This document shows positions 1-5,602 of a stretch of DNA of 8,252 bases, one piece after another. Origin of the DNA: Planctomycetia bacterium (GTDB lineage Bacteria > Planctomycetota > Planctomycetia > Pirellulales > UBA1268); NCBI GenBank assembly GCA_009919445.1, contig RGBY01000099.1, positions 1 through 8,252 on the forward strand, read 5' to 3'. The stretch's first letter is position 1. The number at the start of each line of letters is the position of its first letter. The notes beneath the pieces were generated by a model, which saw nothing but the letters and a program-made list of their open reading frames with translations, searched no databases and had not been told where the DNA came from. The translations under genes were made by a program, and so were the position numbers.

Positions 1-5
1 AGAAA

Positions 6-25
6 CCCCCGGCGCAAGCCGGGGG
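6..25 (-). terminator. Intrinsic terminator hairpin ending the stator-like operon
   Basis: A perfect 8-bp stem (CCCCCGGC at 6-13, GCCGGGGG at 18-25) closes a 4-nt loop. Read on the minus strand it is followed by TTTCT up to the window edge, which is the layout of a rho-independent terminator about 70 nt past the stop codon of the last operon gene. The loop is GCAA (GNRA type) on the plus strand and TTGC on the minus strand. The T-tract is short and cut off by the window edge, so its strength cannot be judged. Confidence 0.7.
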
Positions 26-42
26 ATCGATCGTGCCCCAAT

Positions 43-62
43 CCCCGGGCTCGCGCCCGGGG
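43..62 (-). terminator. Second GC-rich hairpin upstream of the terminator
   Basis: A perfect 8-bp stem (CCCCGGGC at 43-50, GCCCGGGG at 55-62) with a 4-nt loop. On the minus strand, the direction in which the operon is transcribed, the loop is GCGA, a GNRA tetraloop, so it should be very stable in the mRNA. No T-tract follows it. It lies 34 nt after the stop codon and 17 bp before the terminator hairpin, and probably acts with it or protects the mRNA 3' end. The two stems are near-identical in sequence. Confidence 0.5.
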
Positions 63-96
63 CTTCCGGAAACCGCAGGCGGCTAACGCCCACGCG

Positions 97-1095
97 TTAC
101 TGAGCCACCGACTTGCTGCCCTCAGCAGAGCCGCCAATCGGCGCCCCTTCAGGCAGTGGGCGACAGGCAGCTGCCACGCCCAGCCGATGCAACTCCTCGC
201 GAATGGCTCGGTACTGTTCGAAACTATCGGGATAGCACCAGAGCGTCACCGTGGTAGCCGGTGTCACGCCACTGAGGATCGTACGAAATCGCGACTGTCG
301 GGCAAGCGCATCGGGCAGCAACTCGCCAACATCTCGGCGGCCGGGACGGGCCACCCATTCCCGGCTTCGCACCATGACCTGACCGGCACTTCGATTAACC
401 TGGACCTCCACCACGTAATCCAGAAAGAAATCTTGCACCGGCCCAACGGTTTCTACCCGAGTCTGCATCGAGGCCAGTGAACCACTATGCCGCTGGGTGC
501 GGGCCTTCGCCTCCTCAAACAATTCCGTGAGCGGAATGTAGGCAACTCTTCCCCCCGCAATCTGAAAGTGCATCTCATCACCGGTGACCGTTCTGCCAAT
601 AGGCGTGGGATACGCCAGCAGCTCTTCTGTAGTCTGGGGTGCGTGGGCGATGCCCTCCGCCTCAAGGGTGCATTGCTCGATCTCGTTCTTGAGACGCTCC
701 CGCCGGGTAGCCAACTCAGCGGCAACTACTTTCTGCTCATCCACCGCCTGCTTGCGAGCATCGATGCCGCGACTCGCCGCTGACACGGCCGTAGCGAGAT
801 GAATCCGAGCCGTCCCGGCATCAGCCACCGTGGCCGCCATCCGCCCGGCCTCTGCGTCGAGTTCAACAAGCGCACTCTCTGAAGAAACAACTGCGTCTTC
901 CAGACGAGCAACTTCTGTGGCAAGCGTTGTCACCTCCGGCGGAGGTGGAACGTCTTCTGTTTTGAGGGACAGGCTTTGCACTCTCGCCCCAATGACCATC
1001 ACAAGAATGATTAGAATGCCGACAATGTTGGTGACAATGTCGAGAAACGAGTCTTGGCCTCCCGCTTCAATCTGCTTGGCACGCAGGTTTCTCAT
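97..1095 (-). CDS. ExbD/TolR-like one-TM stator subunit with the proton-site Asp (332 aa)
   Basis: This is probably the ion-coupling B subunit of a MotAB/ExbBD-type membrane motor. Residues 1-15 are a short cytoplasmic N-terminus, and residues 16-36 form one membrane helix starting SFLDIV. Asp19 sits where ExbD (PFIDV) and TolR keep their essential proton-carrying aspartate. Residues 55-145 are a predicted coiled coil. Residues 160-318 form an extracytoplasmic domain with a strand around 174-190 (HFQIAGGRVAYIPL) and a strand-helix-strand near 281-314 (VTLWCYPDSFEQYRAIREEL) that resembles the end of the ExbD/TolR periplasmic fold. The tail is Gly/Ser-rich. There is no OmpA/MotB peptidoglycan-binding domain. 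The ATG overlaps the upstream stop as ATGA, with a GGAG ribosome site 8 nt before it, so it is probably translationally coupled and is the last gene of the operon. ExbD kinship rests on the TM motif; the exact function is unknown. Confidence 0.75.
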   Translation of the reverse strand: MRNLRAKQIEAGGQDSFLDIVTNIVGILIILVMVIGARVQSLSLKTEDVPPPPEVTTLATEVARLEDAVVSSESALVELDAEAGRMAATVADAGTARIHLATAVSAASRGIDARKQAVDEQKVVAAELATRRERLKNEIEQCTLEAEGIAHAPQTTEELLAYPTPIGRTVTGDEMHFQIAGGRVAYIPLTELFEEAKARTQRHSGSLASMQTRVETVGPVQDFFLDYVVEVQVNRSAGQVMVRSREWVARPGRRDVGELLPDALARQSRFRTILSGVTPATTVTLWCYPDSFEQYRAIREELHRLGVAAACRPLPEGAPIGGSAEGSKSVAQ

Positions 1096-3302
1096 CGTCG
1101 CAGCTCCGCTGTCTCACTGAGGGCATTGTTCTGGGACGCTTGCCGACGCTGGCTGCCGACCGCTGGCAGTCGCTTTACGTCGTCAGACTGCTTCTTGAGG
1201 CGGGTGCCCAATCCACTACCAGCCAGCAACTGTTCAAGGTCGGCCCGGCGTCCAGCGCCATCGGGTGTCTCGCTGAGAATCAACTCAGGCTTCCAATAGA
1301 GCCGGTCACCGGCAATCCCCCAGCTATCGACCCGCCGGCGAATCGCAGCCACCAGTGAGTCGATCGAGTCGACCGTTCGCTCGAAGACCGGGATTCGCAC
1401 CACGACCCGACGGCCGGCCTCATCGAGAAGGCGCAGTTCATCGCCGGCACACTCAAGCTGAATTGGCCGTGTGAGCGGAATGTACCGCTGTGACGTGGCA
1501 AAACTGGCCCAGTCGCTCCCGCGGATACCCGCCAGTGACTCACACCCCTGACTAGACTGTCCAGCGGTTTGAGCCTGCCCGCCTCCCGCCTGCTGACCGC
1601 TGGCTCCTGCCTGTTGGCTGCCAACTGAAAGGCCCAGTGGCATCTGCGGACCACCTGGTGTGCCACCACCGCCACCTGACGCCGCTGCACTTGCGCTCGG
1701 CGATTCTCCGTCGCCACCACCGCTCCCGTTTGCGTTCCGGCCCACACCGTGCGGTGCCGTGCCACCCATGCCAAATTCCTGTGCCCCAGCACCAGTTGAA
1801 CCAGAACCGGCCATCTGACCTCCAGCCGCATCTCCTCCCTGCGAGGACGCAGACGCATACTGCCCTGTCACACCCGGCACCTCCGCAGACGGCCCCTGGC
1901 TGTCCTGTCGGCCAGCTGCCGCAAAGTTCCCCGGTTGATTCGTGCCAGCACCACGACCTGACATCCCGTTCGTGAGCACACCGGCGACTCCTTCGCTCGT
2001 ATCGCTCCCCAGGGAAGCGACACCCGCCAGTTGGCTATCACCAGCCCCAGAGCCATGTTGCCCAAGCCCGCTTTCCCCAAAGCCACCTTGACCAACCCCG
2101 CCCGGGGCTGTCCCGGCTGCCAGCGGTCGACCAGCAGGCGAACGATTCATAGCAGCACTCACGGCCTGACCGGCGTCTCGTCCGGCACCACCGCCAGAGC
2201 CGTCACCGTTGCCGTCTCCTCCGAGACCATTCACGCCGCGTCCAGCACCTGCCCTGACACCACCCTGGGCAGACTGCTGATTGGCCCAATCCCAACGAGA
2301 CTGATCACCAAGTACGGTCGGTCCGCCATCGGCCACCACGCCGCCTCGCACCGACGACGCCCGGTACTGCTGCCCCGCCGGCTTGGCACGTCGCACCGCC
2401 GAGCGAGTCTGGGCTAGCCAGGCAAGTCGTTCTCGTGCCTCATTAATGGCCTGCATCTCCACGTCCTTAAGGGCGAGGTCCCTCTCTGGAAAGGCGATGG
2501 TCCAGTCTTCGTCAATGAGTTGATACCCAAAGTCACTCCCCCATGATGCGATCGCCTCGCGGGCTGCATAGTAGGCCATCACACCCGAGGGTCGCACCAG
2601 CAGCAGCGGGTAGGGGCGAAGAGCCGGGTCATCTTTCCGAATCGCCTGACGGGCGAGGTATTCACGAGCCGCCCGAAGCGCACTTGCCAGCGGGTTGCCC
2701 GGTCCGGAGGGCCCCTCAAAGTCATCCGGATTAAGACGAATGCCCTCCGGCTGCAGAAAGACACCATCCAGCGAACATTCAATAAAGAGGGGCCGACGGT
2801 GGGTGCCGGACTTGCCTTCATAAGGAACAACGGCATAGGCAGGTGGCCGTGAGTCTCGCTCTCGTCGTGCCTCATCGAGGCTTTCTCGGGCTGACTTGAG
2901 CTCATCCTCCAGGCGGGCAAGTTCATCCTCATCGGGCAACACTGAGTCAGCATCGGCTGCCAGGCGAGCGTCGATCTGCTGCAACTCTTTCAGCTCATCT
3001 GCCAAGTTCCGCGAATGCTCTTCGATGCCAGCCAACTGCAGCCGCAACGCCTCGAGGTCGGCTCCGGTCTTCTGCCGCATGGCGGCAAGCTGCTCAAGAC
3101 GCCACTGCAGATTGTCTGCGACCAAGCGAAGCTCTGCCGCCTGCTCGCGGGCCTGCTCATCGGCGACCTGCTGGTCCTGCTGTTTGGCGGAGTATCCGAA
3201 CAGAACGAGCAACACCAAGAGCGCGCCCATTGTGCACAGCAGCACCGCCAGGAAGGGAAACAGCGAAATCGCCGCTCCCTCCCGGATCCGAGACCGATTC
3301 AT
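1092..3302 (-). CDS. One-TM coiled-coil protein with Gly-rich linker, degenerate stator B-type subunit (736 aa)
   Basis: I do not recognise a named family. Residues 11-36 form one membrane helix whose start (FPFLAVL) mimics ExbD PFIDV, but with Ala19 in place of the proton-carrying Asp. Residues 41-150 are a strongly charged coiled coil. Residues 155-275 are a globular module (RRPLFIECSLDGVFLQPEG, then YPLLLVRPSGVMAYYAAREA, then FGYQLIDEDW). Residues 276-305 are helical and 317-586 are a Gly/Ser/Ala/Gln-rich linker. Residues 596-700 look like a second, diverged copy of the module (TRPIQLECAGDEL, then KPELILSETPDGAGRRADLE). The N-in topology of the stator B subunits would place everything after the helix outside the cytoplasmic membrane. 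The ATG overlaps the stop of the channel gene (ATGA), with GGAAAGG just upstream. A structural partner or load-coupling subunit of the motor is the best inference. Confidence 0.7.
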   Translation of the reverse strand: MNRSRIREGAAISLFPFLAVLLCTMGALLVLLVLFGYSAKQQDQQVADEQAREQAAELRLVADNLQWRLEQLAAMRQKTGADLEALRLQLAGIEEHSRNLADELKELQQIDARLAADADSVLPDEDELARLEDELKSARESLDEARRERDSRPPAYAVVPYEGKSGTHRRPLFIECSLDGVFLQPEGIRLNPDDFEGPSGPGNPLASALRAAREYLARQAIRKDDPALRPYPLLLVRPSGVMAYYAAREAIASWGSDFGYQLIDEDWTIAFPERDLALKDVEMQAINEARERLAWLAQTRSAVRRAKPAGQQYRASSVRGGVVADGGPTVLGDQSRWDWANQQSAQGGVRAGAGRGVNGLGGDGNGDGSGGGAGRDAGQAVSAAMNRSPAGRPLAAGTAPGGVGQGGFGESGLGQHGSGAGDSQLAGVASLGSDTSEGVAGVLTNGMSGRGAGTNQPGNFAAAGRQDSQGPSAEVPGVTGQYASASSQGGDAAGGQMAGSGSTGAGAQEFGMGGTAPHGVGRNANGSGGGDGESPSASAAASGGGGGTPGGPQMPLGLSVGSQQAGASGQQAGGGQAQTAGQSSQGCESLAGIRGSDWASFATSQRYIPLTRPIQLECAGDELRLLDEAGRRVVVRIPVFERTVDSIDSLVAAIRRRVDSWGIAGDRLYWKPELILSETPDGAGRRADLEQLLAGSGLGTRLKKQSDDVKRLPAVGSQRRQASQNNALSETAELRR
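1545..2354 (-). repeat. Low-complexity Gly/Ser/Ala/Gln linker coding segment
   Basis: This segment encodes about 270 residues (317-586 of the 736-residue protein) made almost only of Gly, Ser, Ala, Gln, Asn, Asp, Thr and Pro, with runs such as GGDGNGDGSGGGAG and ASGGGGGTPGG. There is no exact tandem repeat at DNA level, so it is compositionally simple rather than a satellite. It separates the two globular modules and is expected to be disordered, flexible and extracytoplasmic. Confidence 0.75.
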
Positions 3303-4597
3303 GCGACCTTTCCAACAGAGGCAGAAGCGGCACCATCGAGGTGGCTCCGATGCGACTCCCTGGCACGTGCTGCGAGCAACTGGGTTGCCGCTGAGAGTGA
3401 AATCACCGCCTCTTCAAAACGTCCGGTAGCCGTGACGGCGGCCAGGTTGTTTTCCAGAGACTGCTCCAACGAGGCGATCTCGTCGAGCATCGACACGACT
3501 CTTTCGAGCGTCGCGGTCTGCCCAACCAGTTTCTCCTGATGCCTTTCCAGCGCCACCACCGCAGCATCCATTGTCTGCGCGGCCTGCTCCCAGCGACCGT
3601 CCCGCTCACCTGCCAGTTCCCGATGGGCGGCAACCAGTGATTCACGCCAGGTCGCCAGAGTTTGATCGAGTGACTCTGCCAGCGTCTCACGCAAACGATC
3701 CGCCAGGCCGGCGAACACGCCTTCCAGACTACCGGCGGCAACCCGCTCAAGTTCCTTCCACGAGTTGGCCTGTGCTTCAAGCAGCTGGGCTGAGCTGCGG
3801 CCGACAGCATCTCCCAGTCGTGCTACCGCCAAGGCCGATCCATCGGCAACGCCATCGGTTTGAAAGCGGCCGGCAAGCATGTCCCAGGCCCGGTCATCCA
3901 CTTGTTCCAACACCGCATACTCACTTCGCTCGACTAAAAACTGGACAAACATCAGCAGCATTGACAAGGCCAAAGCGGTAGCCGTCGTATCGAAGGCAGT
4001 TCCCAGCCCTGCCACAACGCCAGAGATATTCTCCAGTTGCGTTGGCGACAAATTGGCGATCGCCACGGTAATGCCGATGACGGTTCCCAGAAAACCCATG
4101 ATCGGAATCGCCCAGACCACAAATCGCACCAGACCATAGCTGGCATGGGCCCGAGCGGCAGCAACATCAGCCAGATACTTCAGATGATTCTCAAGCTCGT
4201 CCGCCTCGCCAGTCCGCATCACAAGGTCAAGTGCATCAGCAAGTCGCTGCGAAAGGTAGCCACCAGGCTCTTCATCAGCATCGTCTTGAAGCTGCCGCAC
4301 CAACTGGGCTGCCTCTGAAGGGTGCTGCCCACCAGCTGGGGCCGGCGGCAACAGCGAGAGGGCTAGCTCCCGCCGCTGGGTCATCAGGCTCAGAACCTTC
4401 AGACCTAGTCCGCTAAGTCCAACGCAGAAGAGCCCAACCTCGAGATACTCAACCCAGTGCCCGGCGAGGTAGCGGACGACATACTCGTTTGTGATCACAC
4501 CGCCGTGGATCATCCCAAAAAAGCAGCAGGCCAATCCGGCACCCCAGAGCAGTGGCGACCGAAACAAAAGCCGAGAGAGAGAAGTAAGACTCGACAC
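3299..4597 (-). CDS. MotA/TolQ/ExbB-like proton-channel protein with coiled-coil tail (432 aa)
   Basis: This is the likely channel (A) subunit of an ion-driven motor complex in the cytoplasmic membrane. From the GTG at 4597, membrane helices lie near residues 14-34, 51-71, 157-181 and 195-222, with a cytoplasmic stretch between the second and third. The last two helices carry the family signature (PIMGFLGTVIGITVAI, then GLGTAFDTTATALALSMLL), with Thr/Ser residues lining the expected ion path. Four helices resemble MotA and ZorA more than three-helix ExbB. Residues 223-414 form a long, mostly helical cytoplasmic tail rich in Ala/Leu/Glu heptads. I chose the start at 4597 because GGAGG (4604-4608) lies 6 nt before this GTG; a GTG at 4654 adds 19 residues but has a weaker site. 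It is the first gene of the operon, and its stop overlaps the next ATG. Family assignment is firm; its role is not known. Confidence 0.85.
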   Translation of the reverse strand: MSSLTSLSRLLFRSPLLWGAGLACCFFGMIHGGVITNEYVVRYLAGHWVEYLEVGLFCVGLSGLGLKVLSLMTQRRELALSLLPPAPAGGQHPSEAAQLVRQLQDDADEEPGGYLSQRLADALDLVMRTGEADELENHLKYLADVAAARAHASYGLVRFVVWAIPIMGFLGTVIGITVAIANLSPTQLENISGVVAGLGTAFDTTATALALSMLLMFVQFLVERSEYAVLEQVDDRAWDMLAGRFQTDGVADGSALAVARLGDAVGRSSAQLLEAQANSWKELERVAAGSLEGVFAGLADRLRETLAESLDQTLATWRESLVAAHRELAGERDGRWEQAAQTMDAAVVALERHQEKLVGQTATLERVVSMLDEIASLEQSLENNLAAVTATGRFEEAVISLSAATQLLAARARESHRSHLDGAASASVGKVA

Positions 4598-4929
4598 GCG
4601 ACACCTCCAAAGGCGAACTGAACGGGTTGTGCTAGCAGCACCTGCAGCTACCACTCCGCCCTTTTCATCGGCCTGCCTTCCCTATCCGGTTGAACCGAAA
4701 GATTCCGAAAAGAGCGCCCTGGGCGAACTTCCGCGAAGACAGGCAAAACAGGGAGAACAGGAAGTCGTGGCGAGTGCTTTCCTTAACTAGGTTAGGAATC
4801 GACCAAAGGGAATCTGGGAACGTGGCGGAAAAACCGATCTGTCGCCTCTCTGAAGCGACTGTCAGACTCCGGACGGTCTGTCGGCACCACAAGCTTTCTG
4901 CATCTACCCCAACACGTGAGGTCTCGCGA
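4598..4929. promoter_or_regulatory. Divergent intergenic region with inverted repeats
   Basis: These 332 bp separate the leftward stator-like operon from the rightward secreted-protein gene, and must hold promoters for both. I see no convincing -35/-10 pair on either strand. Three inverted repeats stand out: GTGCT-AGC-AGCAC at 4629-4641, in the untranslated leader of the leftward operon; TTCCT-t-AAC-tag-GTT-AGGAA at 4779-4798, near the middle; and CAGAC-N8-GTCTG at 4863-4880, about 50 bp before the rightward start and centred on the palindrome TCCGGA. An open frame runs from 4690 into the rightward gene, but I do not believe its first 80 codons are translated. Confidence 0.5.
4604..4608 (-). 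promoter_or_regulatory. Strong ribosome binding site that fixes the channel gene start
   Basis: On the minus strand the sequence reads TTTGGAGGTGTCGC followed by GTG at 4597. The perfect GGAGG core with 6-nt spacing makes this GTG, rather than the in-frame GTG at 4654, the likely start. Confidence 0.75.
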
Positions 4930-5376
4930 ATGCCCTTTTCCAGGATCTGCCGTCAGTTCCCACTGAAGCCCCGTGCCTCTGCCCGTGGTGGCCGCATCGC
5001 CGCGACGGTGGGCAGTATGGTCGCCACTGTTTCGTGGGCCTTCGTGCTTGTTGGCATGCTGGCTCAGGTCGGGCAGGCTGCGTCCCCCGAACACCTCTGG
5101 ACGTCGACCGTGCCACTCGACGGCAATCGCCACATGCTTATGGTTGTGGACCCAATCCGCCAGGTGCTGGCCGTCTATCATGTCGACGCCGCGACTGGCG
5201 CCGTTACCCTGCGAAGTACCCGCGCGCTCGCCTATGACCTGCAGCTCGAAGACTTCAATGCAGCTGACCCCAAACCGGGAGCTCTGAAAAAAATGCTGCA
5301 ACTCGGCAGCCCACCATCATCAGCACCAATCACGATCGTCCCGACGCCCCCCCCAGCGGAACCGGCCGCTCCGTAG
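4930..5376 (+). CDS. Small secreted or membrane-anchored hypothetical protein (148 aa)
   Basis: I have no functional name for it; the conserved core resembles short hypothetical proteins I associate with planctomycetes. Residues 1-22 are basic (MPFSRICRQF and several Arg/Lys). Residues 23-50 are a hydrophobic signal segment ending VGQAAS, so signal-peptidase cleavage near Ala51 is plausible; if uncleaved it would be an N-terminal anchor. The mature part has one compact region at 68-110 (HMLMVVDPIRQVLAVYHVDA, then VTLRSTRALAYDLQLEDFNA) with the look of a small beta-sheet domain, followed by a Pro/Ala-rich tail. I chose the ATG at 4930 because GAGG (4918-4921) lies 8 nt upstream and the signal sequence follows. 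The gene is divergent from the stator-like operon and 226 bp before the helix-turn-helix gene on the same strand. A run of eight C at 5347-5354 lies just before the stop. Confidence 0.7.
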   Translation: MPFSRICRQFPLKPRASARGGRIAATVGSMVATVSWAFVLVGMLAQVGQAASPEHLWTSTVPLDGNRHMLMVVDPIRQVLAVYHVDAATGAVTLRSTRALAYDLQLEDFNAADPKPGALKKMLQLGSPPSSAPITIVPTPPPAEPAAP

Positions 5377-5392
5377 TCGGTTGACGCGTTCA

Positions 5393-5444
5393 GGGCGTTC
5401 ACGCCCGAAAATGACCAAAAACGACGCTTTCGGACCTGTTTTTT
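5393..5444 (+). terminator. Possible terminator of the secreted-protein gene
   Basis: After the stop codon there is a short hairpin (GGGCG-TTCA-CGCCC at 5393-5406), then CCGAAA (5405-5410) able to pair with TTTCGG (5428-5433) across a 17-nt loop, then TTTTTT at 5439-5444. The stems overlap by two bases, so only one can be fully formed at a time. The T6 tract supports termination here, but the geometry is not classical, and the same DNA may instead be a regulatory region for the next gene. Confidence 0.35.
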
Positions 5445-5458
5445 GTCCAAAAACGTCC
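5412..5458. repeat. Direct repeat pair CCAAAAACG upstream of the helix-turn-helix gene
   Basis: TGACCAAAAACGACG (5412-5426) and TGTCCAAAAACGTCC (5444-5458) match at 12 of 15 positions, including an exact 9-bp core. They start 32 bp apart, close to three helical turns, so both face the same side of the DNA. This fits a pair of operator half-sites. The second copy is also part of a perfect inverted repeat, GTTTTT-TGTCC-AAAAAC (5438-5454). Confidence 0.4.
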
Positions 5459-5538
5459 CGCCTGCGCCCATTGCAACGGTCGTGCAACAAACAACGACTG
5501 GATTGTCACCTGCCTGCCTCCGTAGAATTTTCCGAGGG

Positions 5539-5562
5539 CATCGTCGAAGAGAATCGATGATG
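5539..5562 (+). promoter_or_regulatory. Leader hairpin or palindromic operator before the helix-turn-helix gene
   Basis: CATCGTCGA (5539-5547) pairs with TCGATGATG (5554-5562) over 9 bp, with a single G-U pair and an AGAGAA loop. It ends 40 nt before the ATG at 5603. No T-run follows directly, so it is more likely an mRNA leader structure or a protein-binding palindrome than a terminator. Confidence 0.4.
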
Positions 5563-5602
5563 GGGCTTTAAACAAAATAGTGCGCTTCCAGGACAATTAC
5601 TC

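Noticed and set aside
2031..2417. A plus-strand open frame of 128 residues opposite the Gly-rich linker
   Set aside because: It is a composition artefact of GGN/GCN codons read backwards, giving Thr/Pro/Arg/Ser-rich nonsense.
2896..3539. Plus-strand open frames of up to 177 residues opposite the coiled-coil gene
   Set aside because: They are Ser/Cys/Arg-rich shadow frames opposite a strongly supported gene, without ribosome sites or recognisable domains.
97..4597. A Zorya phage-defence operon (ZorAB)
   Set aside because: The channel protein with its tail is reminiscent of ZorA, but neither partner has the OmpA-like domain of ZorB, and no ZorC, ZorD or ZorE gene is present.
97..4597. A flagellar MotAB, Tol-Pal or TonB-ExbBD cluster
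   Set aside because: There is no peptidoglycan-binding domain, TolA, TolB, Pal, TonB or flagellar gene nearby, and two unlike B-type subunits do not fit these systems.
4598..4654. The earlier GTG start of the channel gene at 4654
   Set aside because: The GTG at 4597 has a perfect GGAGG at 6-nt spacing and the first membrane helix starts soon after it. The extra 19 residues add nothing recognisable.
4817..4843. A possible extracytoplasmic-function sigma promoter (GGAAC, then TCTGTC) before the secreted-protein gene
   Set aside because: The spacing and the -35 end do not fit the consensus well, and such short matches are common by chance.
4690..4929. An 80-codon N-terminal extension of the secreted-protein gene from the ATG at 4690
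   Set aside because: The extension is basic and shows no domain. A good ribosome site (GAGG at 4918-4921) precedes the ATG at 4930, and a signal sequence follows that start.
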